NCBI GenBank assembly: GCA_963767645.1
Contig: CAVYEW010000004.1
Span: forward strand, 434,001-498,000
DNA: 64,000 bases
Source: DATFDN01 sp963767645
Lineage (GTDB): Bacteria > Pseudomonadota > Alphaproteobacteria > Acetobacterales > Acetobacteraceae
Direction: 5' to 3'
Position 1 is the first letter of the stretch, and the number at the start of each line of letters is the position of its first letter. The translations under genes were made by a program, and so were the position numbers. The notes under the pieces are model-generated. The model ran no database searches. It was given only the letters and a program-made list of their open reading frames with translations, and had not been told where the DNA came from. Of this stretch, positions 7,758-16,277 are shown piece after piece.

Positions 7758-10088
7758 TCAAGCAGCTCTCGTTCGAGCCTCGGTGGCAAATCGGTACGCC
7801 CTGAGCGTGAGCGCATCGATATCGTTGAGCAGAGCAACCGCCTTGCTCTCGAAGTCAGAGCTTAGGCCGAAGCCCTCGGCAGAAATCAGAGAGCGATAGG
7901 CTTGGACAAGGGGGCTGATGTCAGGCGGTAGCGCCGGCGGCACCGGGAGACCCCGCATCACGCCAATAATGATGCGGTCCGCGTGAGAGTGGGTGGTTAC
8001 GAAGGCGTTGGCGACAGGCCCGTTTAGGACTGCCGCCAAGGCCGTCATTTCATCAGGGATGTCCGATCGGGCCCAACAACCGAAGAGCTGCTGCGAGCAG
8101 ACGAGTCCACTCTCGTCCACCGCCGCGGCAAGGCGCCACGGGCCCCGGCTAAGGCGGACGGCATTCGCCACGAGCTTTGGCCGATGCCACGGGAGGTCAA
8201 CGGCGTCATAAAGAAGGCGCTCCCGCCGCACATCCAGCCAAACTGTCTTGCCGAGCACGAACGGCCGCACGGAATTGGCGCTGTGCAAGCCTTTGCGGTA
8301 GCCGGGCTTAGGCTCGGCGCTAACAGCGAGGCTCTGCCGTTCCTTCCACTCGATGCCCCTGTGGATGTCCACGAGTGACCCGAGCGTCGGATAGTCGCCG
8401 AGGTATCGCCAGAGATCTTCAAGTTCGCGGACCCAAAGATTCCCAGAGGGCCGCCCGTCGAATGGGCGCTCTTGCGTTCGGGATGTCGTAATCTTCCCCG
8501 AGTGCAGGAAAGCGCTTCGGTCGCGGGACGTGACGACGCTCGATCGCAATGACGTGCGCCGGGCCCGATCCGCTATGCGAGGCGACTGAGCAATCAAAAG
8601 ACAGGACTCGATGCTGGAGACCTTGAAGGTGCGTTCCGGCAGAGCCACTAGTTCGATGTCGGCGTACAATTTCTCGACGCGCCTACGCTCCTCGCTAAAA
8701 CTGGGCTTGTCGATGAACGCACGGGGCAGCACGAACCCAAGTCCCACCGGAGGTCGATCAAGCACCGCGCCGAGCACGGCGGCGGCCTTGTTGAAGGATC
8801 GCGCAGCGATCCGAGGGTATCTTGCGCGCTCTGCTTCGGTGAATGACTCGAAGGGCGGATTGCAGAGGATAAGGTTTGCTGTAGCCGAGCGCTCCGCGAG
8901 CACATTGCCGGCCATGAGGTCACGCACACTCACGTCCCAGCCGTTGTGGTTGGGGTAGTCAGCGAGGATCAGTGACAAGACCGCAACTTCGCGCGCGAAG
9001 GCATCTAGTTCATCCCCAGAGATACGTCGCACAAGAAAGTCGTGTCGCTCGCGATCAGTCCAGTTGAGAGGAAGACGATCGCGAATATGGCGCAGTGCTG
9101 CAACAAGGAAGACGCCCGCTCCCGCAAATGGCTCGTAAACCATAAGTTGAGATTGGTCTTCTCGCCACAGGTCAAGCCGCGAGACGGCATACTCAGCGAC
9201 CTGCCGCGGGGTGCTATGCGTGCCAAGATGCTTGCGCGCTTCCCGCGTAACGAGCGTGTTCTCATAGACAAAGGCAAGATCATCCGCCGAGATGTTACGG
9301 AAGTTAATGCCGGCCCGGAGCCGGTTCCAAGCCGGCCCAAAGATCGCACGCGGGGACGGCGCCCGCTCATCCGGGAGGCTCGGCAGCCCATAATAGTCAG
9401 AGATTGTGTCGAGGATGGAGTCGATGTCGTCGGCGTCCCAGCGGGACGCGAGTTCATGGCCACGATCCTGTAATATCTTGGCCGCCAGCAACCTGAATGT
9501 CGTGCGAAACAGGAAGCGATCGTCGAGCCTCGCGAAACCGGAATTGGTTGCTCGGCCAATGGCCAATAATTCAGCAAGAATTTCGTGAATGAGTTTGTCA
9601 AGCTTGCTGTGAATTTCGCCTTCGATTGCGGAGAGGAGGTCTAAGTCCACAAAATCAAGCTGATACGCCCGCTCTATTTGACCAAGCGACTTAGCGCGAT
9701 GGATGGAAAGCGGGTGCCAAGAATCCCGGTTCTTGGCGAATAGGGCCGGTAGTTCATCTGGTCGCACTTCGGCAATGACGCGGGGCCGGCCTTCGGCTCT
9801 GACTTGCCAGACCGTGACCGCGTCGGTACGACTATCCACCACGAAGAACAATGGGGCGCCGAGTGCGCGGTGGTCGGATACAACGTCCACAGGTTCCCGC
9901 CTGTAAGATTCGGCAACTGCAAGAGCCGCGTTGCGGTACGAAGGCGGAGCGTGGGTAAAGGCAGCGAGTGGGACTTTCCGGTCGAGCCGCTGCCGGGCAA
10001 ACACATCCGAGAATACATAGTCGTTCTCCATAGCCGAGTAACCGATACCGGCCAGCTCTTCTCGAAGAAGGCTCATCGCGGCGATCAC
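7758..10088 (-). CDS. N6-adenine DNA methyltransferase (type IIG/HsdM-like), transposon cargo
   Basis: A 776-residue protein with a gamma-type adenine methyltransferase core. The SAM-binding motif I is YEPFAGAGVF near residue 318, and the catalytic motif IV is CNPPF at about 409-413. The first 200 residues are uncharacterised and the last 300 resemble target-recognition regions (repeated GIEWKE, hydrophobic strands). A clear PD-(D/E)XK nuclease motif was not found in the N-terminus, so it may be methylation-only or carry a diverged nuclease. GTG 10088 overlaps the upstream HTH stop by four bases; ATG 10076 is the alternative. A host-modifying enzyme on a transposon could protect, mark or addict the host; which one is unknown. 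Confidence 0.82.
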   Translation of the reverse strand: MIAAMSLLREELAGIGYSAMENDYVFSDVFARQRLDRKVPLAAFTHAPPSYRNAALAVAESYRREPVDVVSDHRALGAPLFFVVDSRTDAVTVWQVRAEGRPRVIAEVRPDELPALFAKNRDSWHPLSIHRAKSLGQIERAYQLDFVDLDLLSAIEGEIHSKLDKLIHEILAELLAIGRATNSGFARLDDRFLFRTTFRLLAAKILQDRGHELASRWDADDIDSILDTISDYYGLPSLPDERAPSPRAIFGPAWNRLRAGINFRNISADDLAFVYENTLVTREARKHLGTHSTPRQVAEYAVSRLDLWREDQSQLMVYEPFAGAGVFLVAALRHIRDRLPLNWTDRERHDFLVRRISGDELDAFAREVAVLSLILADYPNHNGWDVSVRDLMAGNVLAERSATANLILCNPPFESFTEAERARYPRIAARSFNKAAAVLGAVLDRPPVGLGFVLPRAFIDKPSFSEERRRVEKLYADIELVALPERTFKVSSIESCLLIAQSPRIADRARRTSLRSSVVTSRDRSAFLHSGKITTSRTQERPFDGRPSGNLWVRELEDLWRYLGDYPTLGSLVDIHRGIEWKERQSLAVSAEPKPGYRKGLHSANSVRPFVLGKTVWLDVRRERLLYDAVDLPWHRPKLVANAVRLSRGPWRLAAAVDESGLVCSQQLFGCWARSDIPDEMTALAAVLNGPVANAFVTTHSHADRIIIGVMRGLPVPPALPPDISPLVQAYRSLISAEGFGLSSDFESKAVALLNDIDALTLRAYRFATEARTRAA

Positions 10089-10558
10089 GATGCCTCTCCC
10101 TTCCGGCGCGTGGTGGTCAAAGCTGTGGGCGGGAATCTCAGAGCTTCTTGCTGGACCTCCACTTGCTCCAGCAACAGCCTCCCTCGGAGTGCGGCGACGA
10201 TCGAGCGCAGAGGTAGGACTATCGCCAATCCGTCCAGTGGCGGCGGCTGCGCCTCAGGGGCGGAACTCACGCGCGCGCGCATAAGTTCGATTATGAGGAG
10301 GGAGCGTTCCAAGCCTGCCCATGAATGCCGGTTGCAATGCTCGAAGAGGCCGATGGCCACCGGCCCAAGATTGCTGACCCGGATGCCGACATCCTCTGTG
10401 AGAGTCTTCACCGCGGCTAAGGCCAGAAGGTCTCCCGGTGTGAAGCAGGCCGTGTAGCCGTTCCTACCCCGCAGCGGCGGAAGGGCGCCCTTCCAGTGCC
10501 GGTAAGTGTCCTGTGAGATAGCCAGCACCTCCCTTACCTGCCCCGGAGTGAACTTCAT
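10085..10558 (-). CDS. MerR-like HTH protein, probable operon regulator
   Basis: A 157-residue protein. The N-terminal 60 residues (FTPGQVREVLAISQDTYRHW followed by GYTACFTPGDLLALAAV) look like the winged HTH of MerR/excisionase proteins. The remaining 100 residues show no known effector domain. It is the first gene of the leftward operon, overlaps the methyltransferase gene by four bases, and has a 26-bp perfect palindrome 20 bases before its start, which fits autoregulation. A role as a specificity or targeting partner for the methyltransferase is possible but unsupported. Confidence 0.65.
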   Translation of the reverse strand: MKFTPGQVREVLAISQDTYRHWKGALPPLRGRNGYTACFTPGDLLALAAVKTLTEDVGIRVSNLGPVAIGLFEHCNRHSWAGLERSLLIIELMRARVSSAPEAQPPPLDGLAIVLPLRSIVAALRGRLLLEQVEVQQEALRFPPTALTTTRRKGEAS

Positions 10559-10577
10559 TCGACACTTGCATCCCGCT

Positions 10578-10603
10578 TCAAATGGGGGTTAACCCCCATT
10601 TGA
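10578..10603. promoter_or_regulatory. 26-bp perfect palindrome, probable operator
   Basis: Arms TCAAATGGGGGTT (10578-10590) and AACCCCCATTTGA (10591-10603) form an uninterrupted 26-bp palindrome with no spacer. It lies 20 bases before the HTH gene on the minus strand and about 107 bases before the rightward transposase gene. This position suits control of both directions by the HTH protein. It has no adjacent T-run, so it is unlikely to be a terminator. Confidence 0.6.
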
Positions 10604-10675
10604 CACGGGCGGCGCGACTACTTCAACCGGAAACTTAAGCAGGGAACCTCAACGGAGGAGAACTGAAAAGAATGC

Positions 10676-10703
10676 TTGCTATCTGAAAAGCCCGAGCTAT
10701 ATT
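10676..10703 (+). promoter_or_regulatory. Likely promoter of the IS1-type transposase
   Basis: TTGCTA (10676-10681) and TATATT (10698-10703) are spaced by 16 bases. Transcription would begin about 7 bases later, at or next to the transposase ATG (10710), so the transcript may be leaderless. No Shine-Dalgarno sequence precedes the ATG, which agrees. Confidence 0.45.
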
Positions 10704-10709
10704 CGGGAC

Positions 10710-11615
10710 ATGAACCGGCTCCCGACGGTGAAGCGCATCCAGATCCTCTCGATGCTCTGCGAGGGGGCCTCGATGCGGTCGGTGTCTCGCGTGGTGGACG
10801 TGTCCATCAACTCGGTGACGGCGCTCCTAGAAGACGCCGGCCGCGCCTGTGTCGCCTACCACGATGAGTATGTGCGCGGCGTGAAGGCCAGGCGCATCCA
10901 GTGCGATGAGGTCTGGGCCTATTGCTACGCGAAGCAGAAAAATGTCCCGACCGCGAAGGCGGCGCCCCAGGATGCAGCGGGCGACGTATGGACATGGACG
11001 GCGTTGGACGCAGACAGCAAGCTGATCGTCAGCTACCTGTCCGGCGGGCGCGACGCCGAATATGCCAAGGCACTCATGGACGACCTGAAGGGCCGGCTAG
11101 CGAACCGGGTGCAACTCACATCAGATGGGCACAAGGCTTACCTTGAAGCCGTGGAGGGCGCGTTCGGGGCTGATATAGACTACGCCATGCTGGTGAAGCT
11201 CTATGGCGAGGCTCCAGAGAGTGCGAAAGGCCGCTACAGCCCGGCGGAGTGCATCGGCGCCCGCAAGCAGGTGATCGAGGGCAAGCCTGATCCGAAGCAC
11301 GTCAGCACCAGCTACGCGGAGCGGCAGAACCTAACTATGCGGATGTGCATGCGACGCTTCACGCGGCTGACGAACGGGTTCTCGAAGAAGCTGGAGAACC
11401 ACAACCACGCCCAGGCCATCTACTTCCTGTTCTACAACTTCGTGCGCATCCACAAAACGCTGAAGGTCACGCCCGCGATGGCCGCTGGGCTGACGGATCG
11501 CCTGTGGAGCATGGAAGACATCATTACCTTGGTTGAGAAGACCCAGGACGCCGAGACGATGCGGGTGCGCCCGCCCTATAAACCGCGCCATCCAGAATTT
11601 GAGAATTCAAACTGA
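10710..11615 (+). CDS. IS1-type DDE transposase
   Basis: A 301-residue single-frame transposase of the type annotated as IS1-family in many soil alphaproteobacteria. It has an N-terminal HTH (ILSMLCEGASMRSVSRVVDV), then a DDE core with QCDEVWAYCYAKQKN, WTALDADSKL, TSDGHKAYLEAV and TSYAERQNLTMRM, where the catalytic acidic residues sit. Unlike classical IS1 InsAB, no frameshift is needed. The final codons and stop (TGA at 11613-11615) lie inside the right terminal repeat. It is presumably responsible for moving the entire 4.9-kb unit. Confidence 0.9.
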   Translation: MNRLPTVKRIQILSMLCEGASMRSVSRVVDVSINSVTALLEDAGRACVAYHDEYVRGVKARRIQCDEVWAYCYAKQKNVPTAKAAPQDAAGDVWTWTALDADSKLIVSYLSGGRDAEYAKALMDDLKGRLANRVQLTSDGHKAYLEAVEGAFGADIDYAMLVKLYGEAPESAKGRYSPAECIGARKQVIEGKPDPKHVSTSYAERQNLTMRMCMRRFTRLTNGFSKKLENHNHAQAIYFLFYNFVRIHKTLKVTPAMAAGLTDRLWSMEDIITLVEKTQDAETMRVRPPYKPRHPEFENSN

Positions 11616-11624
11616 GACACTGCC
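11602..11624 (-). repeat. Right terminal inverted repeat of the 4.9-kb transposon
   Basis: This is the reverse complement of the left repeat except for one base near the outer end. The plus strand reads AGAATTCAAACTGAGACACT and then GCC. The 8 bases outside are GTCTATGG, identical to those outside the left end. Confidence 0.88.
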
Positions 11625-11666
11625 GTCTATGGGGGAGTGGCTGGTGCCCTGTCCAGGGCGTGCTCC

Positions 11667-12896
11667 CTACAACGCCCCCCCGCGCCGCCCTGCCATCGCC
11701 CCCAGCCGCAGCCGCAGGGCGTTCAGCTTGATGAAGCCCTGCGCATCGAACTGGTCGTAGGCGCCCTCGTCCTCCTCGAAGGTGACATGCTTCATCGAAT
11801 ACAGGCTATGGGGCGACTCGCGGCCGATCACCGTGGCATTGCCCTTGTAGAGCTTCAGCCGCACCTCGCCGGTGACGGATTTCTGGCTCTCGTCGATCAG
11901 CGCCTGCAGCATCCGCCGCTCCGGGCTGAACCAGAAGCCGTTGTAGATCAGCTCGGCGTAGCGCGGCATGAGCTGGTCCTTAAGATGCGCCGCCTCGCGA
12001 TCGAGCGTGATGCTCTCGATTCCCCGATGCGCCGCCAGCAAGATGGTGCCGCCGGGCGTCTCGTACACGCCGCGCGACTTCATGCCGACGAAACGGTTCT
12101 CCACCAAATCGAGCCGGCCGATGCCGTTGGCCTTGCCGAGCTCGTTCAGCCGGGTCAGCAGGGCCGCCGGCGACAGCTTCGCGCCGTCGATCGCGACCGG
12201 GTCGCCGCGCTCGAAGGCGATCCGGATGATCGTCGCCCGATCAGGTGCGTCTTCCGGCCGGATGGTCCGCTGATAGACGATCTCGTCGGCGGCAACGGCC
12301 GGATCTTCCAGGATCTTCCCCTCCGAGGAGGAGTGCAGCAGGTTCGCGTCCACGCTGAACGGCGCCTCGCCCCGCTTGTCCTTGGCGATCGGGATCTGAT
12401 GCGCCTCGGCGAACTCCAGCAGCTTGGTGCGGCTTGTCAGCTCCCATTCCCGCCAGGGCGCGATGATCTTGATGTCGGGCTTGAGCGCGTAATAGCTGAG
12501 CTCGAAGCGCACTTGGTCGTTGCCTTTGCCGGTCGCGCCGTGCGCCACCGCGTCCGCGCCCACCTGCTCGGCAATCTCGATCTGGCGTTGCGCGATCAGC
12601 GGCCGGGCGATGGAGGTGCCGAGCAGGTACTGGCCCTCGTACAGCGCGTTCGCCCGGAACATCGGGAACACGAAATCCTGCACGAAGGTCTCGCGCAGAT
12701 CGTCGATGAAGATCTCCCTGACGCCGAACATCTCGGCCTTGCGCCGCGCCGGCTCCAGCTCCTCACCTTGACCGAGGTCGGCGGTGAAGGTCACTACCTC
12801 GCAACGATAGGTGGCCTGGAGCCACCGCAGGATCACGCTCGTATCGAGACCGCCGGAATAGGCGAGCACGACCTTACTTACGTCCTTGACCGCCAT
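11667..12896 (-). CDS. argG: Argininosuccinate synthase
   Basis: ArgG joins citrulline and aspartate using ATP in arginine synthesis. The 409-residue protein has the PP-loop AYSGGLDTS at residues 12-20, the conserved HGATGKGNDQVRFELS segment and SVDANLLH/SSEG further on; the length is normal. I chose ATG 12896 (MAVKDVSKVVLAYSGG). The frame is open far upstream, but that belongs to a shadow of the MFS gene. The start overlaps the end of the upstream transporter by 19 bases, so the two are probably co-transcribed. A small GC hairpin (11646-11659, GCCCTG/CAGGGC) follows the stop. The gene lies only 34 bases from the transposon target duplication. Confidence 0.97.
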   Translation of the reverse strand: MAVKDVSKVVLAYSGGLDTSVILRWLQATYRCEVVTFTADLGQGEELEPARRKAEMFGVREIFIDDLRETFVQDFVFPMFRANALYEGQYLLGTSIARPLIAQRQIEIAEQVGADAVAHGATGKGNDQVRFELSYYALKPDIKIIAPWREWELTSRTKLLEFAEAHQIPIAKDKRGEAPFSVDANLLHSSSEGKILEDPAVAADEIVYQRTIRPEDAPDRATIIRIAFERGDPVAIDGAKLSPAALLTRLNELGKANGIGRLDLVENRFVGMKSRGVYETPGGTILLAAHRGIESITLDREAAHLKDQLMPRYAELIYNGFWFSPERRMLQALIDESQKSVTGEVRLKLYKGNATVIGRESPHSLYSMKHVTFEEDEGAYDQFDAQGFIKLNALRLRLGAMAGRRGGAL

Positions 12897-14254
12897 TCCG
12901 CACCTCCGCGCATCGCGCGTGCGTAGCCCCGGCGCCGGTCGGTGCGCAAGCTGGGGCGGCGTGCTTCCATCCGCTGGGCGGGCCGCACCGGCGCAACGCT
13001 CGGGAATGGCTTGCGCGTCTCGGCCGTCACCGGAGCGGCAGCGGGCTTGTCGGGCGCGGTCTCCGGCATCGCCGCGGCAAGCAGCGCGAGGCCGGCCATG
13101 CCGATGCCGGCCAAGGCGGCGAAGGCGATCCGCTCGCCCGCCACGTCGGTGATCCAGCCGGCGAGCGAGGTGGAGATCGTGGCGCCGATCCCGGTAGCCA
13201 AGCCGAAGATGCCGACGCAGAGATTGAAGCGGCCCCTTCGGCGGGTGAGGTCGGCGGCGATCAGCGGCACCATGACCCCGAACACTGCGGCGCTGATCCC
13301 GTCCAGTGCCTGCAAGGTAACGATCAGCCCCGGCACGGGCAGGACCGCGAAGGCCGCGGCACGCAGCGGTATCGCCGACCAGCCGATCAGCAGCACCGCC
13401 CGGCGACCCCAAAGCATCGCGCGCCGGCCGACCATGGGCGAGAGCAATGCCACGACGCATTGCGGCACGACGATGCAGGCGGCGATGATCAGGCTCGCAT
13501 AGGCGCCTACCCGCGCCGTGATGACGCCGGCAGCAAGGGGCAGCAAGGCGGCATTGGCCATGTGGAACAGCACCACGCACGCGGCGAAGGCAAGCAGCCG
13601 CCGATCAGCCAGAAGCTGCCTAATGTCCCGCCAGTCGAACCGCCGTGACGGAATCCGAATTGCCGACTGCACCAAAGCAGGAGCGGGCGCGGCGCCGATG
13701 CGATGCAGGGTGAACAGCGCCGGCGCGGCCAGTGCCGCGGTCAACAGGAACACCGAACGGGTGGAGACATAGGTGCCCAGCGCGCCCATCGCCGCGGCGG
13801 CCGTGGCATTGCCGACAGCGGCGAACCGCGCGTTGCGGCCCAGCCGCTCGGCGAACCCGGCATGCCCGACTAGGCGCAAGCTGACCGCAGCGACGGCGGG
13901 GGTGAGAAGGCAGCTTGCGAAGCCGTGCAGCACCTCGGCCACGGCGACAGGGAGCTGGTAGGGCAACAGGGCCAGCAACAAGGCCGCCAGCGTGATCGAC
14001 CCGATCCCGCCCGCCAATGCCAGGCGCTTGCTGCGCATCGCATCGACCAGGGCGCCGGCCGGAATCTGGCTTGCGATCGTCGCGACGGTGCCGATGCTCA
14101 GCACCGCGCCGATCTGCAACGCGGTCCATTTGTGGGACGCCAGGTAAACCGCCAGGAACGCACCGAAACCGGTCTGCGCGTCGGCGATGAAGAGGTTGAG
14201 CAGATCCAGCGCGCGCAGCCCGCGCACCCGGGCCAGGGTCAGGGGGAAGCGCAT
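12878..14254 (-). CDS. Major facilitator superfamily transporter
   Basis: A 458-residue inner-membrane protein with about 12 hydrophobic segments and the MFS loop 2-3 motif as AGALVDAMRSKRLALAGG. The start region LFIADAQTGFGAFLAVYLASHKWTALQIG resembles the exporter group annotated as YfiS/MFS 'MdtG-like' in Acetobacteraceae. The last 60 residues form an arginine-rich cytosolic tail of low complexity that overlaps argG. The substrate cannot be inferred. The gene lies 3 bases from the PRC-barrel gene, so PRC, MFS and argG may form one leftward unit. Confidence 0.85.
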   Translation of the reverse strand: MRFPLTLARVRGLRALDLLNLFIADAQTGFGAFLAVYLASHKWTALQIGAVLSIGTVATIASQIPAGALVDAMRSKRLALAGGIGSITLAALLLALLPYQLPVAVAEVLHGFASCLLTPAVAAVSLRLVGHAGFAERLGRNARFAAVGNATAAAAMGALGTYVSTRSVFLLTAALAAPALFTLHRIGAAPAPALVQSAIRIPSRRFDWRDIRQLLADRRLLAFAACVVLFHMANAALLPLAAGVITARVGAYASLIIAACIVVPQCVVALLSPMVGRRAMLWGRRAVLLIGWSAIPLRAAAFAVLPVPGLIVTLQALDGISAAVFGVMVPLIAADLTRRRGRFNLCVGIFGLATGIGATISTSLAGWITDVAGERIAFAALAGIGMAGLALLAAAMPETAPDKPAAAPVTAETRKPFPSVAPVRPAQRMEARRPSLRTDRRRGYARAMRGGAEWRSRT

Positions 14255-14257
14255 TTG

Positions 14258-14734
14258 CTAGTGCGCCGGCACAGGATTGGCGGCCACCGGAGCCACAACC
14301 GGCGCCGGCTTGTCGCCAAGACCCTTGTATTCGGGACTAGCCTTGATCTCGTCCAGCGAGAGGTCGAGGGTGATCGGCGCCTTGGGATCGGAAGGGGCGA
14401 AATGCAGCGCCTTCCAATGCACCGCGATGCTGCGCGTGCCCACCCCCATGAAGCCGCCGATGTCCAGCACCGCCGCCTGCGGCTGGCCGGTACCGTCCAC
14501 CAGGACATCCGTCAAACGGCCGACCAGCTTGCCCTCCGGCCCGCTGACCGATCTGCCGAGAATCGCCACGACCTGATCCTTGTCCACTGGCTCCACGGTG
14601 GTCCGGGCTGCGGCCGCAGGCGGCGGCTCCGCGCCGCCGCCTGCCGGGGCATCGGCCTGCGCGGCCTTACCCCAGGCGACTTCGCCTAGTGTGGCCAGGA
14701 TACCGAGCGCGGCAGCCGATCGTCGGGACAGCAG
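14258..14734 (-). CDS. Secreted PRC-barrel domain protein
   Basis: A PRC-barrel fold covers the middle of the protein (AILGRSVSGPEGKLVGRLTDVLVDGTGQPQAAVLDIGG). A hydrophobic signal-like segment (SRRSAAALGILATLGEVAWG) precedes an Ala/Pro-rich linker, so export is likely. No ATG, GTG or TTG gives the complete signal. A CTG at 14734 has GGAGG six bases upstream and gives 158 residues, while GTG 14596 would start inside the linker. I use CTG with low certainty about the exact base. The C-terminus is Pro/Ala-rich. The function of exported PRC proteins of this kind is unknown. Confidence 0.7.
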   Translation of the reverse strand: MLSRRSAAALGILATLGEVAWGKAAQADAPAGGGAEPPPAAAARTTVEPVDKDQVVAILGRSVSGPEGKLVGRLTDVLVDGTGQPQAAVLDIGGFMGVGTRSIAVHWKALHFAPSDPKAPITLDLSLDEIKASPEYKGLGDKPAPVVAPVAANPVPAH

Positions 14735-14931
14735 GACAGGCCTCCAGCAGTATTCAGGTCGACGCCAGCAGCAAGGCGCCGAGGGCTACATAGTCCATGC
14801 CAGCGTCCTGCAACGCGCAATTGCTGCGAACAGGTGATCGACCGGAGCAATGCGGTCCCGAACAGATCACAACCACGGGATAGGCTCCGGGGACAACAAT
14901 TTCTTGCGCCCGGCGTTGAAAAAAAGCGGCA

Positions 14932-16254
14932 ATGCTGTTGGTAGCGCTTATGCGGCAAGCCCATTTACATGGTGAGACGGATTTCGCGGGCTGGCGCCAA
15001 GCGGCTCGGGGACTGGCGCTCGCCGGTGTGCCACCTGAGGAGGTACACTGGGCGATCCACATCGAGCGCGGACCCGAAGAGAAGGAGCCCAGAGGCAGCT
15101 TCTCCGTCCCTCGTGCCCTGGTTGCGCTCGCCGGCCTGGCGATCCAGGCACGCGACCCCGAACGGTTCGATCTTCTCTATCGACTGGTGTGGCGTGCCCA
15201 GGCCGGGGTGTTGGATCTGGAGGATCGGTCCGATCAGGAGGTCCGGCGCGTGCGCGGCTTGGCGCTGGCCGTGCGTGCCGAGGCGCATCGAATGCGCAGT
15301 CAGCTCCGCTATCTGCCTACGGGTGGCCGCTTCGTCGGCTGGTATCGGCCGGCGCACTACGTCCTGGAGGCGAACGGTCAGCTTCTGTCACGGCGGTTCT
15401 CCGATGCCGCCGTGTCGGTCCTCACCCCCGAGGGCAGCGCCCATTGGGACCAGGATGGGCTGCGCTTCGGCTCCGGCACGGATGCGGCGGCGGTGCCGGA
15501 CGATGCGGGCCTGCAGGCCTACTGGCGAGCTTACGGACGAGATTTGCTGGACGGCGCTCAGCCGGGCACCTCCGTCCCCGAGGCCGAGCCGCTGGTCGAG
15601 GATCCCTGGCCGCCAGATCGTGCCCCGATCGGCCCGGTGGTGCTGGCAACAGAGACGGACACTGCCGTGGAGGAGGCAGCAGGCGAGGCGGCCGATTGCC
15701 GACGCTGCCCGCTCTATGGACCGGCAACGCAGACCGTATTCGGCGAGGGGCCGGTCGCGGCCCGGACTATTTTCGTGGGCGAGCAGCCGGGAGACCAGGA
15801 GGATGTGGTCGGCCGGCCCTTTGTCGGCCCCGCCGGGCAGCTTTTCAACCGGGCAATGCTGGAAGCCGGTCTCGACCGCCGCACCGTCTACGTCACGAAT
15901 GCCGTCAAGCACTTCAAGTTCGTTCAGCGTGGCAAGCGTCGGATACACCAGACGCCGGAAGCTGCCGAGGTGAAGGCGTGCAGCTTCTGGCTGGACGTGG
16001 AACGGGTACGGCTTCGTCCTGCGCTCGTCGTGCTGCTGGGCGCCACTGCGGCCCGTGCCGTGCTCGGCCGTGCCGTCACCATCAGTCGTGAACGCGGTCG
16101 CCCGATTCGCCTTTCGGAGACGGAAACCGCTTTCGTCACGGTGCATCCCTCATTCCTGCTGCGGGTTCCAGACGAGGACGCGCGTCACCGTGAATACAAG
16201 GCGTTCGTAGAGGATCTGCGGCGGGTGGCGGCACTGATGGACGGTTCGGCCTAG
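14932..16254 (+). CDS. udgX: DUF4130 - UdgX uracil-DNA binding/glycosylase fusion
   Basis: A DNA repair fusion. Residues 10-230 match DUF4130 (start DFAGWRQAARGL, middle MRSQLRYLPTGGRFVGWYRPAHY). Residues 250-440 are a family 4-like uracil-DNA glycosylase with the CRRC iron-sulphur ligands at 256-259, active-site motif GEQPGDQED near 283, the RGKRRIH loop around 334-340 and HPSFLLR near 404. The KRRIH loop is diagnostic of UdgX, which bonds covalently to abasic sites through that histidine after uracil excision. ATG 14932 is used; ATG 14950 is also possible. The radical-SAM partner gene often found beside this fusion is not in the flanks. Confidence 0.92.
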   Translation: MLLVALMRQAHLHGETDFAGWRQAARGLALAGVPPEEVHWAIHIERGPEEKEPRGSFSVPRALVALAGLAIQARDPERFDLLYRLVWRAQAGVLDLEDRSDQEVRRVRGLALAVRAEAHRMRSQLRYLPTGGRFVGWYRPAHYVLEANGQLLSRRFSDAAVSVLTPEGSAHWDQDGLRFGSGTDAAAVPDDAGLQAYWRAYGRDLLDGAQPGTSVPEAEPLVEDPWPPDRAPIGPVVLATETDTAVEEAAGEAADCRRCPLYGPATQTVFGEGPVAARTIFVGEQPGDQEDVVGRPFVGPAGQLFNRAMLEAGLDRRTVYVTNAVKHFKFVQRGKRRIHQTPEAAEVKACSFWLDVERVRLRPALVVLLGATAARAVLGRAVTISRERGRPIRLSETETAFVTVHPSFLLRVPDEDARHREYKAFVEDLRRVAALMDGSA

Positions 16255-16277
16255 TGTGATGGCCCTTTGCGCCGTCG

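Larger units (their letters stand above)
6706..11624. mobile_element. 4.9-kb transposon with IS1-type transposase and a DNA methyltransferase cargo operon
   Basis: Identical 23-base inverted repeats (one mismatch, GGT versus GGC at base 3) bound the segment at 6706-6728 and 11602-11624. The 8-bp sequence GTCTATGG directly abuts both ends (6698-6705 and 11625-11632) as a target duplication. The right end holds a single-frame IS1-type transposase whose stop codon lies within the repeat. No inner copy of the repeat was found next to the transposase, so the whole 4919 bp appears to have moved as one unit. Cargo, all leftward except the first gene: a small basic protein, a PIN protein, a 51-codon frame, an N6-adenine methyltransferase and an HTH protein. 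Simple members of this group are near 1 kb, so the cargo is unusual. Confidence 0.85.

Noticed and set aside
7625..7837. 70-codon minus-strand frame overlapping the methyltransferase end
   Set aside because: It is in a different frame from both the methyltransferase and the 51-codon frame, and its Ser/Arg-rich composition is that of a shadow.
11637..12926. 429-codon plus-strand frame
   Set aside because: It lies opposite argG, which has complete family motifs. The plus-strand product has no recognisable domain.
12897..13580. N-terminal extension of argG
   Set aside because: The frame is open upstream of ATG 12896, but the extra sequence is a shadow of the MFS gene and the known ArgG N-terminus starts at 12896.
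14735..14931. Possible small gene between the PRC-barrel gene and udgX
   Set aside because: Two minus-strand frames cross it, but both run into udgX with Cys/Arg-rich random-looking sequence and no ribosome-binding site.
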